Made by a program: the position numbers and the translations under genes. A stretch of 64,000 nucleotides of DNA from Candidatus Gastranaerophilales bacterium. Lineage in GTDB: Bacteria; Cyanobacteriota; Vampirovibrionia; Gastranaerophilales; Gastranaerophilaceae. The stretch is taken from contig CALVAY010000003.1 in NCBI GenBank assembly GCA_944325665.1, forward strand, positions 1-64,000. The letters are read 5' to 3'. Under the pieces are notes generated by a model. It had not been told where the DNA came from and did no database searches. It saw only the letters and a list, made by a program, of their open reading frames with translations. Of this stretch, positions 16,879 through 24,285 are shown one piece after another. The stretch's first letter is position 1; each line of letters starts with the position of its first letter.

Positions 16879-18420
16879 TTATGAATATACAAACGGAGGT
16901 CCGTTTTTTATTTCCATTAAGATGTTATCTGCCATAACCTTAAGCTCTTGGGGGGACTTGCCTGACTGCCTTTGCATTTCAAATTCTTCAATCAAAGGAG
17001 CAACAGCACTTTCTTTTTTAGCCTTAAAGTTTCTAATTTCAACATCGACCAATCTTTTTTGTAAATCAAGCTCAGTTTTAGCATTTTCTTTTAAAACCGC
17101 AACTTGTTTTAGCGCTTCTGCACTTTGCTGAGCAAGAAAACTTGTGCCGCTCACGGTTGCCATTGCATAAAATAAATGCTTTAAGAAAACATTATCATTG
17201 TGGATTATCCAATTATATAAATGCCCTCTGGCTTCGTTTAAATAACAGTAGAAAAAGGCTTTACCGCTTTCGGTGCTCATGCCTGTCGGAGCATTGCCCC
17301 AAATATTATCAACATTATAAGATACGCCATTTACGACATTTTCAATATCATCGGGACTCAAGCCTGCTTTTTTAGCACACTCACGGGCTTTTTCGGAATT
17401 AGCGCCCATTTTAGATAAAACATCAATTAGTTCATCTTTGCTTGCGCTTCCGCTTGAAATAAGGTTATCCAGAGTTTTTTGCTTTTGCTTTATAAAATCA
17501 TTGACAAAGTCATCTTGAATTTTTGCACTCTTTTTAAGGTTTTTAAGAGTAAAACCACCTAAAACAACAGCGCCTATAAGCATAGCGGATGACACAATTG
17601 TATATCCGTTAAGGTATTTTTTAAGGCCTTTTTTATCAGAGTCTTTGTCATTATTACTTTTATTGGCACCCATAAAGTTAAAATGTTTTAAATATACCGA
17701 AGTATTGAGATTTTGCTTTTGAGTTTGAACCCCAAGTGCATTTTTTAAGTATTCACCTTTTTTAGATAACATATCGCGCTGAAGAGCCAATTTTCCCGAG
17801 AAGGCTTCAGTTTCGACATCAATTAAACTTTCTTGCAAATCTTTTTGAATATCCGCGTCTTGTTTTTTAATCCAAATTTCTTTCACGCCCTCTACGAACT
17901 TTTTGGCGACAAGAGTTAAACCGCTAAAAGCAAAGACACATAGTGCAGCCATGATGTTTTTTCTATTTGGATCTCTAAGCGCCATATAAGTTGCAAAACC
18001 GGTTTCTTCAACAATATTTAAATTCATACCCATAGCCGGAAGTCTTTTTGATACGGCTTGAGTTATATTATTCTTTGCAGCACGATGAAAAATTAAACTC
18101 AATAGAGCACTTGAAGCAAATATGGTACCAGTTCCTAAGATAAGAGGCATAAGCGCTTTTTTAGTATCAAAACCGCCATCAGAATCCTTGTTAATATAAC
18201 TTTCTACATTAGTTTTGGTTTTATCTGATATAACAAGCGCATTAAATGTATCATCAAGGCTGGGTGTATCAGGATTATTGGCATCCTTAATAAAATTATT
18301 TACAACCACACCTTCAAGAGTAGCGTTTTTTTGTTTTAACTGGCGATTAGTAAGATACCTTGTACCTACACTATTATATTTGGGGCTCAGTGGATTTATT
18401 CGTGCGTCTGGCAATTTCAT
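16879..18420 (-). CDS. Four-pass membrane protein with coiled coils
   Basis: About 513 residues. Four hydrophobic segments are visible, roughly at residues 90-110 (LILGTGTIFASSALLSLIF), 150-172, 275-297 (SSAMLIGAVVLGGFTL) and 405-425. Lys/Glu/Gln-rich helical stretches lie between them and at the C terminus. No known family. The start (ATG 18420, with AAGGAAG immediately upstream) lies inside the preceding gene, overlapping it by 47 nt; a TTG at 18441 is an alternative. Second gene of the riboswitch-led operon. Confidence 0.68.
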   Translation of the reverse strand: MKLPDARINPLSPKYNSVGTRYLTNRQLKQKNATLEGVVVNNFIKDANNPDTPSLDDTFNALVISDKTKTNVESYINKDSDGGFDTKKALMPLILGTGTIFASSALLSLIFHRAAKNNITQAVSKRLPAMGMNLNIVEETGFATYMALRDPNRKNIMAALCVFAFSGLTLVAKKFVEGVKEIWIKKQDADIQKDLQESLIDVETEAFSGKLALQRDMLSKKGEYLKNALGVQTQKQNLNTSVYLKHFNFMGANKSNNDKDSDKKGLKKYLNGYTIVSSAMLIGAVVLGGFTLKNLKKSAKIQDDFVNDFIKQKQKTLDNLISSGSASKDELIDVLSKMGANSEKARECAKKAGLSPDDIENVVNGVSYNVDNIWGNAPTGMSTESGKAFFYCYLNEARGHLYNWIIHNDNVFLKHLFYAMATVSGTSFLAQQSAEALKQVAVLKENAKTELDLQKRLVDVEIRNFKAKKESAVAPLIEEFEMQRQSGKSPQELKVMADNILMEIKNGPPFVYS

Positions 18421-19120
18421 CTTCCTTGCGTTTGGGGTCAAACAATTTTCTTACTGCCTCTTTTAGTTCTTCTATTTCAAATTGCTTGAAAACTGACATT
18501 TCTTCATCAATTTTATTCTCGTCATCTTCAAAATCACTCTCAAGACCCAATACACTCAAAAGTTTTCTAAACTGTTTTTTAATAACTCTTGTAGCGTCAG
18601 ACAGCTTCTTCTGGACAAAATTTTCTGCTTCACCTATCAGCGCTGCAAGTTTTTGAGCAACTTGGGTAATTTCATTTCTTAATGCCTCAATTGCATTTGG
18701 TAAGGCTCTAACAAGTTGTGGCAGGTCTTTTATCATATTCAATAGAGGTTTTAAAACATTATTTGAAATTGTTGAAAAGACTTTTGCAACGGGCTTGGGA
18801 AGAGTATTTTGAATTTGATCCAAGACAGTAGAGATTTTAGTTGTAATGTTCAAAAGGGCCTCTTGCATTTTAGCTGCAAGTTGAGCATTTTTAAGCATCG
18901 CCTCTTGCATGGCTTCTTTTTGTGCGTCAGCCCTTTGCATTTGCTTCCATTGCGCATAACATTCCATATATGTCATCTCGCCCGGACGTCTAGGTTCATC
19001 CAATTTTTTTGTTGAACCGCCCCCGCCCATACCGTTACAGATAGGACATGCACCAAGTGGAAGCCCATGCGGACATGTATTTGCTCGAGTGTTAGTTACC
19101 TGCGGTAGAGTTGATACCAT
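18374..19120 (-). CDS. Zinc-knuckle coiled-coil protein, B12-riboswitch-controlled
   Basis: About 248 residues of unknown family. Near the N terminus is a likely metal site, CPHGLPLGACPICNGMGGGG (Cys16, His18, Cys25, Cys28). It is followed by a long amphipathic helical region (about 60-215) with two hydrophobic stretches (VAKVFSTISNNVLKPLLNMI and the next 25 residues), and a charged end. I start at ATG 19120: it has SD AAGGAA 6 nt upstream, and that SD lies inside the riboswitch-like hairpin. First gene of a four-gene operon. Confidence 0.7.
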   Translation of the reverse strand: MVSTLPQVTNTRANTCPHGLPLGACPICNGMGGGGSTKKLDEPRRPGEMTYMECYAQWKQMQRADAQKEAMQEAMLKNAQLAAKMQEALLNITTKISTVLDQIQNTLPKPVAKVFSTISNNVLKPLLNMIKDLPQLVRALPNAIEALRNEITQVAQKLAALIGEAENFVQKKLSDATRVIKKQFRKLLSVLGLESDFEDDENKIDEEMSVFKQFEIEELKEAVRKLFDPKRKEDEIARRTNKSTEPQI

Positions 19121-19123
19121 AAA

Positions 19124-19254
19124 AAATTCCTTGTGTTTTGACCGCAACAAGGAATTTATAAAATCTGCTCGGTACTCGCAAGACAGATTAATATAAGCTT
19201 TCCGACTCTACGGCTGCGGTCCAGTTAAGGATTTTCACCTTATTTCCTTTTTAT
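19124..19254 (-). ncRNA. Cobalamin-riboswitch-like leader with SD-sequestering hairpin
   Basis: On the minus strand the leader contains AGGAAAT (J1/3-like), GGTGAAAATCC (19239-19229), CTGGACCGCAGCCGTAG and AGTCGGAAAGC. These match, in order, the cobalamin riboswitch core words GGTGnAAnTCC, CnGnCCCGCnACTGTnA and AGTCnGAAnnC. Downstream, a perfect 10-bp stem (19157-19148 with 19133-19124) encloses the SD AAGGAA. Its loop carries TGCGGTC (19146-19140), complementary to GACCGCA (19221-19215) in the core, like the L5-L13 kissing loop. This predicts translational repression on ligand binding. Peripheral P7-P11 elements are absent, so it is a compact variant. Confidence 0.78.
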
Positions 19255-19260
19255 GGTTTT

Positions 19261-19289
19261 ATACTAGCATGTACCTATTTTCGTGTCAA
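19261..19289 (-). promoter_or_regulatory. Strong promoter TTGACA-N17-TAGTAT
   Basis: On the minus strand a consensus -35 TTGACA (19289-19284) lies 17 nt from TAGTAT (19266-19261), which is preceded by TGC. The predicted start is near 19254, giving a leader of about 134 nt that contains the riboswitch-like fold. Confidence 0.8.
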
Positions 19290-19341
19290 AACATGCATAA
19301 GTACAAAACCTGTAAAAATTTTTTTTGCACACAATATTAAG

Positions 19342-19701
19342 TTAAGAAATTTCTCCCTTATAAGCGCAAGGTATATTTTCTTCTTTTAGATAATTTAAAC
19401 CCCACTTGTTCAACTCAATTATAGCAGGAATTAGCTCCTGACCGCGCCTTGTAAGAGAATATTCTGTTTTAGGCGGGACAATAGGGTATAGCTTCCTGTT
19501 AATTATACCGTCTGACTCAAGCTCCTTAAGCTGTTGAATTAACATCTTTGGGGTAGCATGCGGAATTAAATTTCTAAGTTCGCTATACCTTAGTGTTTTG
19601 TCAATCAGGTGCCCGATTATAACACCCTTATACTTCCCGCCGATTATCTCCATGGTAACTTCAAGAGGACATTGATACTCATCTCTTTTACGTTTTTGCA
19701 T
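19342..19701 (-). CDS. HxlR-family transcriptional regulator
   Basis: 119 residues forming the HxlR winged helix. The N-terminal CPLEVTMEIIGGKYKGVII places the conserved redox-capable cysteine at residue 11, followed by LRYSELRNLIPHATPKMLIQQLKELESDGII (recognition helices) and the wing LYPIVPPKTEYSLT. Members often sense electrophiles or oxidants through this Cys. It is divergent from a metallo-hydrolase gene, with a palindrome over its own promoter start, so autoregulation and control of the neighbour are likely. SD AAGGTG is present. Confidence 0.9.
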   Translation of the reverse strand: MQKRKRDEYQCPLEVTMEIIGGKYKGVIIGHLIDKTLRYSELRNLIPHATPKMLIQQLKELESDGIINRKLYPIVPPKTEYSLTRRGQELIPAIIELNKWGLNYLKEENIPCAYKGEIS

Positions 19702-19711
19702 AAAATCACCT

Positions 19712-19731
19712 TACTTACTTTTTTGTAAGTA
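19712..19731. promoter_or_regulatory. Candidate HxlR operator palindrome
   Basis: A perfect 7-bp dyad TACTTAC-N6-GTAAGTA, directly downstream of the hxlR -10. Adjacent GTACTTG (19748-19754) may be a weaker half-site near the divergent promoter. Confidence 0.6.
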
Positions 19732-19758
19732 TTATACAAAATAGTGCGTACTTGTCAA
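19731..19758 (-). promoter_or_regulatory. hxlR promoter TTGACA-N16-TATAAT
   Basis: Minus-strand TTGACA (19758-19753) and TATAAT (19736-19731), spacer 16. On the other strand TTGTCA (19752-19757) with TAAAAT (19774-19779) is a plausible promoter for the hydrolase gene, so the two promoters overlap back to back. Confidence 0.7.
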
Positions 19759-19798
19759 AGACAAAAATAGGAATAAAATTATAAAAAAAGGGGGAAAT

Positions 19799-20578
19799 AT
19801 GAAGATAACTCAAGTTAGAAATGCAACAATCATAATAGAATTCAATAACTCGAAATTTTTAATTGACCCATGGCTTATGCCCAAAGACTATATGGAAGGA
19901 TTTGATACAGCCGTTAATTCGCAAATTCGTCAACCCAGAGTAGATTTACCGTTTGAAATAGAAAAAATTATAGATGTAGATGCTCTTATCGTTACACATA
20001 TTCACCCTGACCACTGGGATGACTTTGCAAAAGATGCCTTAGATAAAAATATAAAGGTATTTGTGCAATCTGAAGCAGATAAGAAATATATGTCATTAAA
20101 CGGATTTAAAGATGTTGAAATATTATCTGAAAAAGGAAATATATATAAAAATACAAAACTATATAAAACAAAAACACAACACGGCAAAAAGGAAGTTGTA
20201 AAACCTTTGTGTGATTCGATTGGTATGCCATACGAAGCTATGGGTGTTGTATTTAAAGCAGAAGAGGAAAAGAGCCTATATCTGGCAGGAGATACAATTT
20301 GGTGCAAAGAAGTAGAAGAAGCACTTCAAGAATATAAGCCCGATATAATTATATTAAATGCATGTGCAGCAACCGTTTTAAATGGCGAAAGACTGATTAT
20401 GAATATCGAGGATGTAAAAAACGTTATTAAAGAAGCTCCAAACTCAACAATAATTGCAAGCCATATGGATACAGTCAGCCACTTAACAATTACAAGGAAA
20501 GATTTAAAGGAATTTAGAGAAAAAGAATCGGTTAAGAATTTATTAATACCTGATGACGGCGAAGTATTAAATTTTTAG
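19799..20578 (+). CDS. Metallo-beta-lactamase-fold hydrolase
   Basis: 259 residues with the MBL metal-binding signature HIHPDHWDD (about residues 67-73), a second-sphere LAGDTIW aspartate (about 163) and a late histidine ASHMDTVSH. The overall pattern is that of UlaG-like or YfhI-like MBL-fold hydrolases without signal peptide. The substrate is unknown. SD GGGGGAAA is strong. Divergent transcription from the HxlR regulator suggests it is induced by the compound the regulator senses, perhaps in detoxification (inference). Confidence 0.8.
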   Translation: MKITQVRNATIIIEFNNSKFLIDPWLMPKDYMEGFDTAVNSQIRQPRVDLPFEIEKIIDVDALIVTHIHPDHWDDFAKDALDKNIKVFVQSEADKKYMSLNGFKDVEILSEKGNIYKNTKLYKTKTQHGKKEVVKPLCDSIGMPYEAMGVVFKAEEEKSLYLAGDTIWCKEVEEALQEYKPDIIILNACAATVLNGERLIMNIEDVKNVIKEAPNSTIIASHMDTVSHLTITRKDLKEFREKESVKNLLIPDDGEVLNF

Positions 20579-20622
20579 ACAAATGTCCATACTAAGGGCA
20601 AGCTCCAATTGCTTTTAAAATT

Positions 20623-20927
20623 CTATTTATGCTCCATCCAAGTGCAATCAGATATAACCATATCACTAAATATTGCCTTAAATGATGAATTTTCCGGACT
20701 GCAAGCATATATTCCAATATTTATTTCATCATTAGCTTTATCAAGATGACAAATGCGCATTTGGTTGAAATTGCCGCCATCTAAGCTGTTTTCAATGCAA
20801 AAATCATTTTCTCTTCTGCTTAGCCTGTAATGCATTACTTTAATATCAGATGAAATATCGACAGTTGCCCAATCGGAAAAACCATTATTGGTTACAACGC
20901 TTCCAAGTCTTGATATAAATTTTAATA
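20623..20927 (-). pseudogene. DUF1349 (concanavalin-like) gene remnant
   Basis: Read on the minus strand, an open frame continues upstream of the only available ATG (20835) and encodes LGSVVTNNGFSDWATVDI, then YRLSRRENDFCIENSLDG, QMRICHL and IGIYACSPENSSFKAIFSD. This is the C-terminal half of a DUF1349 protein. No start codon or N-terminal half is present: homology seems to begin near 20927. The 70-residue ORF from 20835 would be only a fragment. It is probably a decaying gene, perhaps linked to the rearrangements around the adjacent tRNA-Leu. Confidence 0.72.
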
Positions 20928-20966
20928 ATAGCCTACTTAACCGATATTATAAATAGACAAAATAAA

Positions 20967-20988
20967 AAATCTCCCAAATGGGAGATTT
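20967..20988 (-). terminator. Terminator of tRNA-Leu
   Basis: A 9-bp stem AAATCTCCC/GGGAGATTT with a 4-nt loop, followed on the minus strand by a T-rich run (20960-20969). It lies just downstream of tRNA-Leu. Confidence 0.8.
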
Positions 20989-21003
20989 AATTTTATTATT
21001 AAC

Positions 21004-21089
21004 TGCCGGTGGCCGGAGTCGAACCGGCACGTGGGGTGAACCACACCAGATTTTGAGTCTGGCACGTCTACCAATTTCATCACACCGGC
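21004..21089 (-). tRNA. tRNA-Leu (CAA)
   Basis: On the minus strand the acceptor stem is GCCGGTG/CACCGGC. The anticodon arm CCAGA-CTCAAAA-TCTGG gives anticodon CAA. A long variable arm (class II) and the T arm GCCGGTTCGACTCCGGC follow. The discriminator is A, and CCA is not encoded. 86 nt is normal for tRNA-Leu. Confidence 0.95.
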
Positions 21090-21324
21090 AGGTAATAAAG
21101 TTCAATATTTAATTTTCAAGTCTGTCAAATGTGATGAAATTGGTAATCATATTTTTAAAACATGCTTTGCCTGTTTTGTCATCACACCGGCAGGTAATAA
21201 AGTTCAATATTTAATTTTCAAGTCTGTCAAATGTGATGAAATTGGTAATCATATTTTTAAAACATGCTTTGCCTGTTTTGTCATCACACCGGCAGGTAAT
21301 AAAGTTCAATATTTAATTTTCAAA
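21077..21324. repeat. 102-bp tandem repeat covering the tRNA-Leu 5' end and promoter
   Basis: Units at 21077-21178, 21179-21280 and a partial third 21281-21324, essentially identical. Each starts with the first 13 nt of the tRNA-Leu gene (minus strand) and its upstream region. The two complete units each carry a minus-strand TTGACA -35 box (GTCTGTCAAATG region). Each also holds a 16-nt piece of the tRNA D-arm in opposite orientation (TGTGATGAAATTGGTA at 21130-21145 and 21232-21247). Confidence 0.92.
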
Positions 21325-21354
21325 TAATTCAAAGAAATAATAACAGAAAAATAA

Positions 21355-22803
21355 TTATTTTTCCAATTCTTTTTTCAAAATTTCATTCAAAAGTTGTGGA
21401 TTAGCACGCCCTTTTGTTTCTTTCATTACTTGTCCGACAAAGAAACCAAAGAGTTTATCTCTTCCGCCCCTATAAGCGGCAACTTGTTCAGGGTTAGCTT
21501 CTACAACTTTTCTTGCAATTTCAAGAAGCTCGTCAGGGTTAGATAATACACTCAATCCCTTTTTCTCAACAAGAGCTTGAGCGTCATCACCTGTTTTTAA
21601 AATATCAATTACAAGTCCTTTTGCAATATTATTTGAAATTGTACCTTTAGCAAGTAATTCTAATAATTTAGCAAAATTTTCAACACTTAATTTTGATTCG
21701 GCAATTGAAATTTTTTCTTCTTTTAAAAACGCTGCAACTTCGCCCATTAGGAAGTTAGACGCAACTTTTGCATTTACGCCTAATTTTAGGGCCTCATCGT
21801 AGAATAATGCAATATCCATTTGATTTACAATAACATTTGCGTCGTATTCGCTTAAACCAAGTGATACATATCTCTCAACTTTTTGCTGAGGAAGCTCGGG
21901 CATGGTTTTTCTGATTTCTTCAATCCAATCTCTGCTTATTTCAAGCGGCATTAAGTCCGGCTCCGGGAAATATCTGTAATCATGTGCATCTTCTTTACCG
22001 CGCATGGATGAAGTTGTGCCTGAATTATCGTCCCAAAGTCTTGTTTCTTGAACTACTTCACCACCGTCTTCAATAATTTCGGTTTGTCTTATAAATTCGT
22101 ATTCAATAGCTCTTTGTAAAGCTCTAAAGCTGTTTACGTTTTTGATTTCAGCCCTTGTACCAAATTCCTTTTGACCTCTTGGTCTAACTGAAATATTAGC
22201 ATCAGCTCTCATCGAGCCTTCTTCAAGGTTGCCGTCGCAAACGCCAATGTATCTTAGAATATTTCTTAATTGTTCTACATACTCTCTTGCTTCTTCCGAA
22301 GATCTCATATCAGGCTCCGAAACAATTTCAAGAAGGGGAGTTCCTGCTCTGTTTAGGTCAACTAAAGAATAAGAAGAGCCATATAAGCCGGCAGCACCTG
22401 CGTGAACAAGTTTGCCTGCGTCTTCTTCCAAGTGAGCTCTTGTAATACCGATTTTTTTATTAGATATTTGAACCCAACCGCCAAGGCATATAGGTTCGTC
22501 AAATTGTGAGATTTGATAACCTTTTGGAAGGTCGGGATAAAAATATTGTTTTCTGTCAAATTTACATCTTTTTGGAATTTCGGAATTCAAAGCAAGACCT
22601 GTTAAAATACCCATTCTAACAGCTTCTTTATTTAATACGGGTAAAACCCCAGGCATACCTAGCGTAATAGCCGAAGTTTGCGTATTTGGGTCTTTTCCGA
22701 AAGCAGCACCGTCAGGTGCAAAGATTTTTGTATTAGTCTTGAGTTGAGCATGGACTTCAAGACCTATAACCATTTCATATTTTTCTTTTAAATCGACAGT
22801 CAT
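21355..22803 (-). CDS. gatB: Asp/Glu-tRNA amidotransferase subunit B
   Basis: 482 residues. Kinase-like subunit of GatCAB that activates the misacylated tRNA with ATP. N-terminal YEMVIGLEVHAQL, LGMPGVLPVLN, the KQYFYPDLPKGYQISQ motif, the LVDLNRAGTPLLEIVSEPD motif and the GSMRADANISV motif are intact. The C-terminal YqeY-like tail domain ends with VMKETKGRANPQLLNEIL. Start at ATG 22803 with SD GAGGAG; an in-frame TTG further upstream is less likely. Confidence 0.95.
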   Translation of the reverse strand: MTVDLKEKYEMVIGLEVHAQLKTNTKIFAPDGAAFGKDPNTQTSAITLGMPGVLPVLNKEAVRMGILTGLALNSEIPKRCKFDRKQYFYPDLPKGYQISQFDEPICLGGWVQISNKKIGITRAHLEEDAGKLVHAGAAGLYGSSYSLVDLNRAGTPLLEIVSEPDMRSSEEAREYVEQLRNILRYIGVCDGNLEEGSMRADANISVRPRGQKEFGTRAEIKNVNSFRALQRAIEYEFIRQTEIIEDGGEVVQETRLWDDNSGTTSSMRGKEDAHDYRYFPEPDLMPLEISRDWIEEIRKTMPELPQQKVERYVSLGLSEYDANVIVNQMDIALFYDEALKLGVNAKVASNFLMGEVAAFLKEEKISIAESKLSVENFAKLLELLAKGTISNNIAKGLVIDILKTGDDAQALVEKKGLSVLSNPDELLEIARKVVEANPEQVAAYRGGRDKLFGFFVGQVMKETKGRANPQLLNEILKKELEK

Positions 22804-22944
22804 TTTGTCTCCTCGTGTCAAATCTATATGAACATATTATCACAAACATTTTTATAAAAAAGTTAATAATTTGTAACATTTTGGAAAAAATACGCACATT
22901 ATTTGGCTTTAGATATTTTATTAATATAAGGAAGTGGAATAAAT

Positions 22945-23712
22945 ATGAGTTATCCTATTAATCAACAGCAATATATACCTCAAGGACAGGTTCCTTATGC
23001 AACTTGCGGAGCGGTTTCAATAAATATTATGAACCCGACTGTCGGTATGACAAACCCCATGCAAACAAGCCAAGGCGGGATATATCAGTACCCTCAAGCA
23101 AGTTATTACGGACAACAAGCTGCTCCAATGCAGTATCCGATGAATTATAATAACAATATCAATACAAATACACTAAATGCAGCGGATAACAACATTCCTA
23201 CTCCGCCTGCACCAACAAATACAGACGAAACAAAAAAAACTGAAGAAAAAAAAGAAGAAGAAAAGCTTAAAGAAAAAATACCCTTAACTGATGATTATAT
23301 AAAATCATTAGAAAATTATTTAAATTCACAAGACTCAAAAGTTAGATTAATGGGTGCAAAAGACGTTTTAGAACGCTTTAAGGAAGATCCTGCAAGAAAA
23401 ACAGATGCAGCATTAACTGCACTTTTAAATAAGATTTTACAAGACCCGAATTCAGCAGTAAGATTTTTAGGCTTAACAACACTACAAGCAGGTTATGCAA
23501 ACGGTAACGAACAAACTGTTGAGCTTCTAAAGACAATACAAGCAGACGGACAAAAAGAATACGGCGAAGATTCACTGTTGGCATCACAAATATTATTAAG
23601 ACTTAGTGCGGGTGAAAAAGTTAAGTTCAAACCCGAAGGAGAAATTGCTCAAGAAACAACACCGGAACAAAACACAACTCAAGAGCAAAAAACCACTGAG
23701 GAGGCCAAGTAA
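22945..23712 (+). CDS. Q/P-rich protein with HEAT-like domain
   Basis: 255 residues. The N-terminal third (1-75) is low complexity, rich in Gln, Pro, Tyr and Asn, and contains CGAVSINIMNP. A Thr/Lys/Glu linker leads to a compact alpha-helical HEAT-like domain (about 110-235: VRLMGAKDVLERFKEDP, AVRFLGLTTLQAGYANGN). A Thr/Gln/Glu tail follows. No signal peptide. It is related to the gene at 24286, which repeats the AVSINI motif and the domain layout. It shares its stop with the start of the next gene (TAATG). Function unknown. Confidence 0.72.
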   Translation: MSYPINQQQYIPQGQVPYATCGAVSINIMNPTVGMTNPMQTSQGGIYQYPQASYYGQQAAPMQYPMNYNNNINTNTLNAADNNIPTPPAPTNTDETKKTEEKKEEEKLKEKIPLTDDYIKSLENYLNSQDSKVRLMGAKDVLERFKEDPARKTDAALTALLNKILQDPNSAVRFLGLTTLQAGYANGNEQTVELLKTIQADGQKEYGEDSLLASQILLRLSAGEKVKFKPEGEIAQETTPEQNTTQEQKTTEEAK

Positions 23713-24158
23713 TGGCATTACTAAACGTAGCAACAAAAGCAGCAGCAATAATGGCAACCGGCGTTTCCCTTTATGATATTAACTCGCTTGGCGTAAGAGA
23801 GGCTAATATTAAAAGAGAAAGCAACTACGCTGACGACTTTATTGCAGGTGAAATCGGTTCATCAAAATTAAATTACCCGAGCGGAAAACACGCTGCATTT
23901 AAAAACTGGTCAAAAAACTTTAAATTCCCATATCAATTAACAGAACTTTGGGATACGGTTTCAGGCTATGTAATAGGTGCAGCAAAAGGCGCTTGGTATA
24001 ATGCGGCAACTCTTGGCTTTAGCGCACTAACATTCTTTGCCAAAAAAGACGGCATGAAAAAATTCGGCGCTATTGGTTTAGGGTTGTCAGTAGCATGGGA
24101 TTTTATTAAAAACGGAACAAATTTAACCGAAAGAACAGATTACCTAAGAAAGAAATAG
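23712..24158 (+). CDS. Hypothetical protein with hydrophobic centre
   Basis: 148 residues, no recognised family. It has a hydrophobic N-terminal stretch (about 4-20, AATKAAAIMATGVSLYDI), an aromatic central part (FKNWSKNFKFPYQLTELW), and two weakly hydrophobic helices (about 75-95 and 112-128, FGAIGLGLSVAWDFI). It is coupled to the preceding HEAT-like gene by a TAATG overlap, implying a shared function, possibly at a membrane. Confidence 0.62.
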   Translation: MALLNVATKAAAIMATGVSLYDINSLGVREANIKRESNYADDFIAGEIGSSKLNYPSGKHAAFKNWSKNFKFPYQLTELWDTVSGYVIGAAKGAWYNAATLGFSALTFFAKKDGMKKFGAIGLGLSVAWDFIKNGTNLTERTDYLRKK

Positions 24159-24285
24159 TTGAAAAATAAGCATTTTCGGGCTATATTTACAAAAGTTAAT
24201 AATATTTAAAAAAAATAGCAATTTAATTCATTTACAAGATTTAATACTACTGTTAAAAAAGAAAAAAATTAATAAGGAGATACAG

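Noticed and set aside
19124-19254. FMN (RFN) riboswitch
   Set aside because: GGTGAAAATCC resembles the RFN start, but the later RFN arms (GCCCGCGAGC, GATCCGGTGA-type) are missing, whereas the cobalamin core words and L5-L13 complementarity fit.
19254-19266. An 8-bp P1 stem for the riboswitch using TAGTATAA
   Set aside because: That sequence is the -10 box of the promoter and would not be transcribed; only a shorter ATAA/TTAT P1 remains.
20623-20835. Intact 70-residue gene
   Set aside because: DUF1349 homology continues upstream of its ATG, so it is a fragment.
21077-21324. Possible CRISPR array from regularly spaced repeats
   Set aside because: The repeats are contiguous 102-bp units without spacers and include tRNA and promoter sequence; no cas genes are present.
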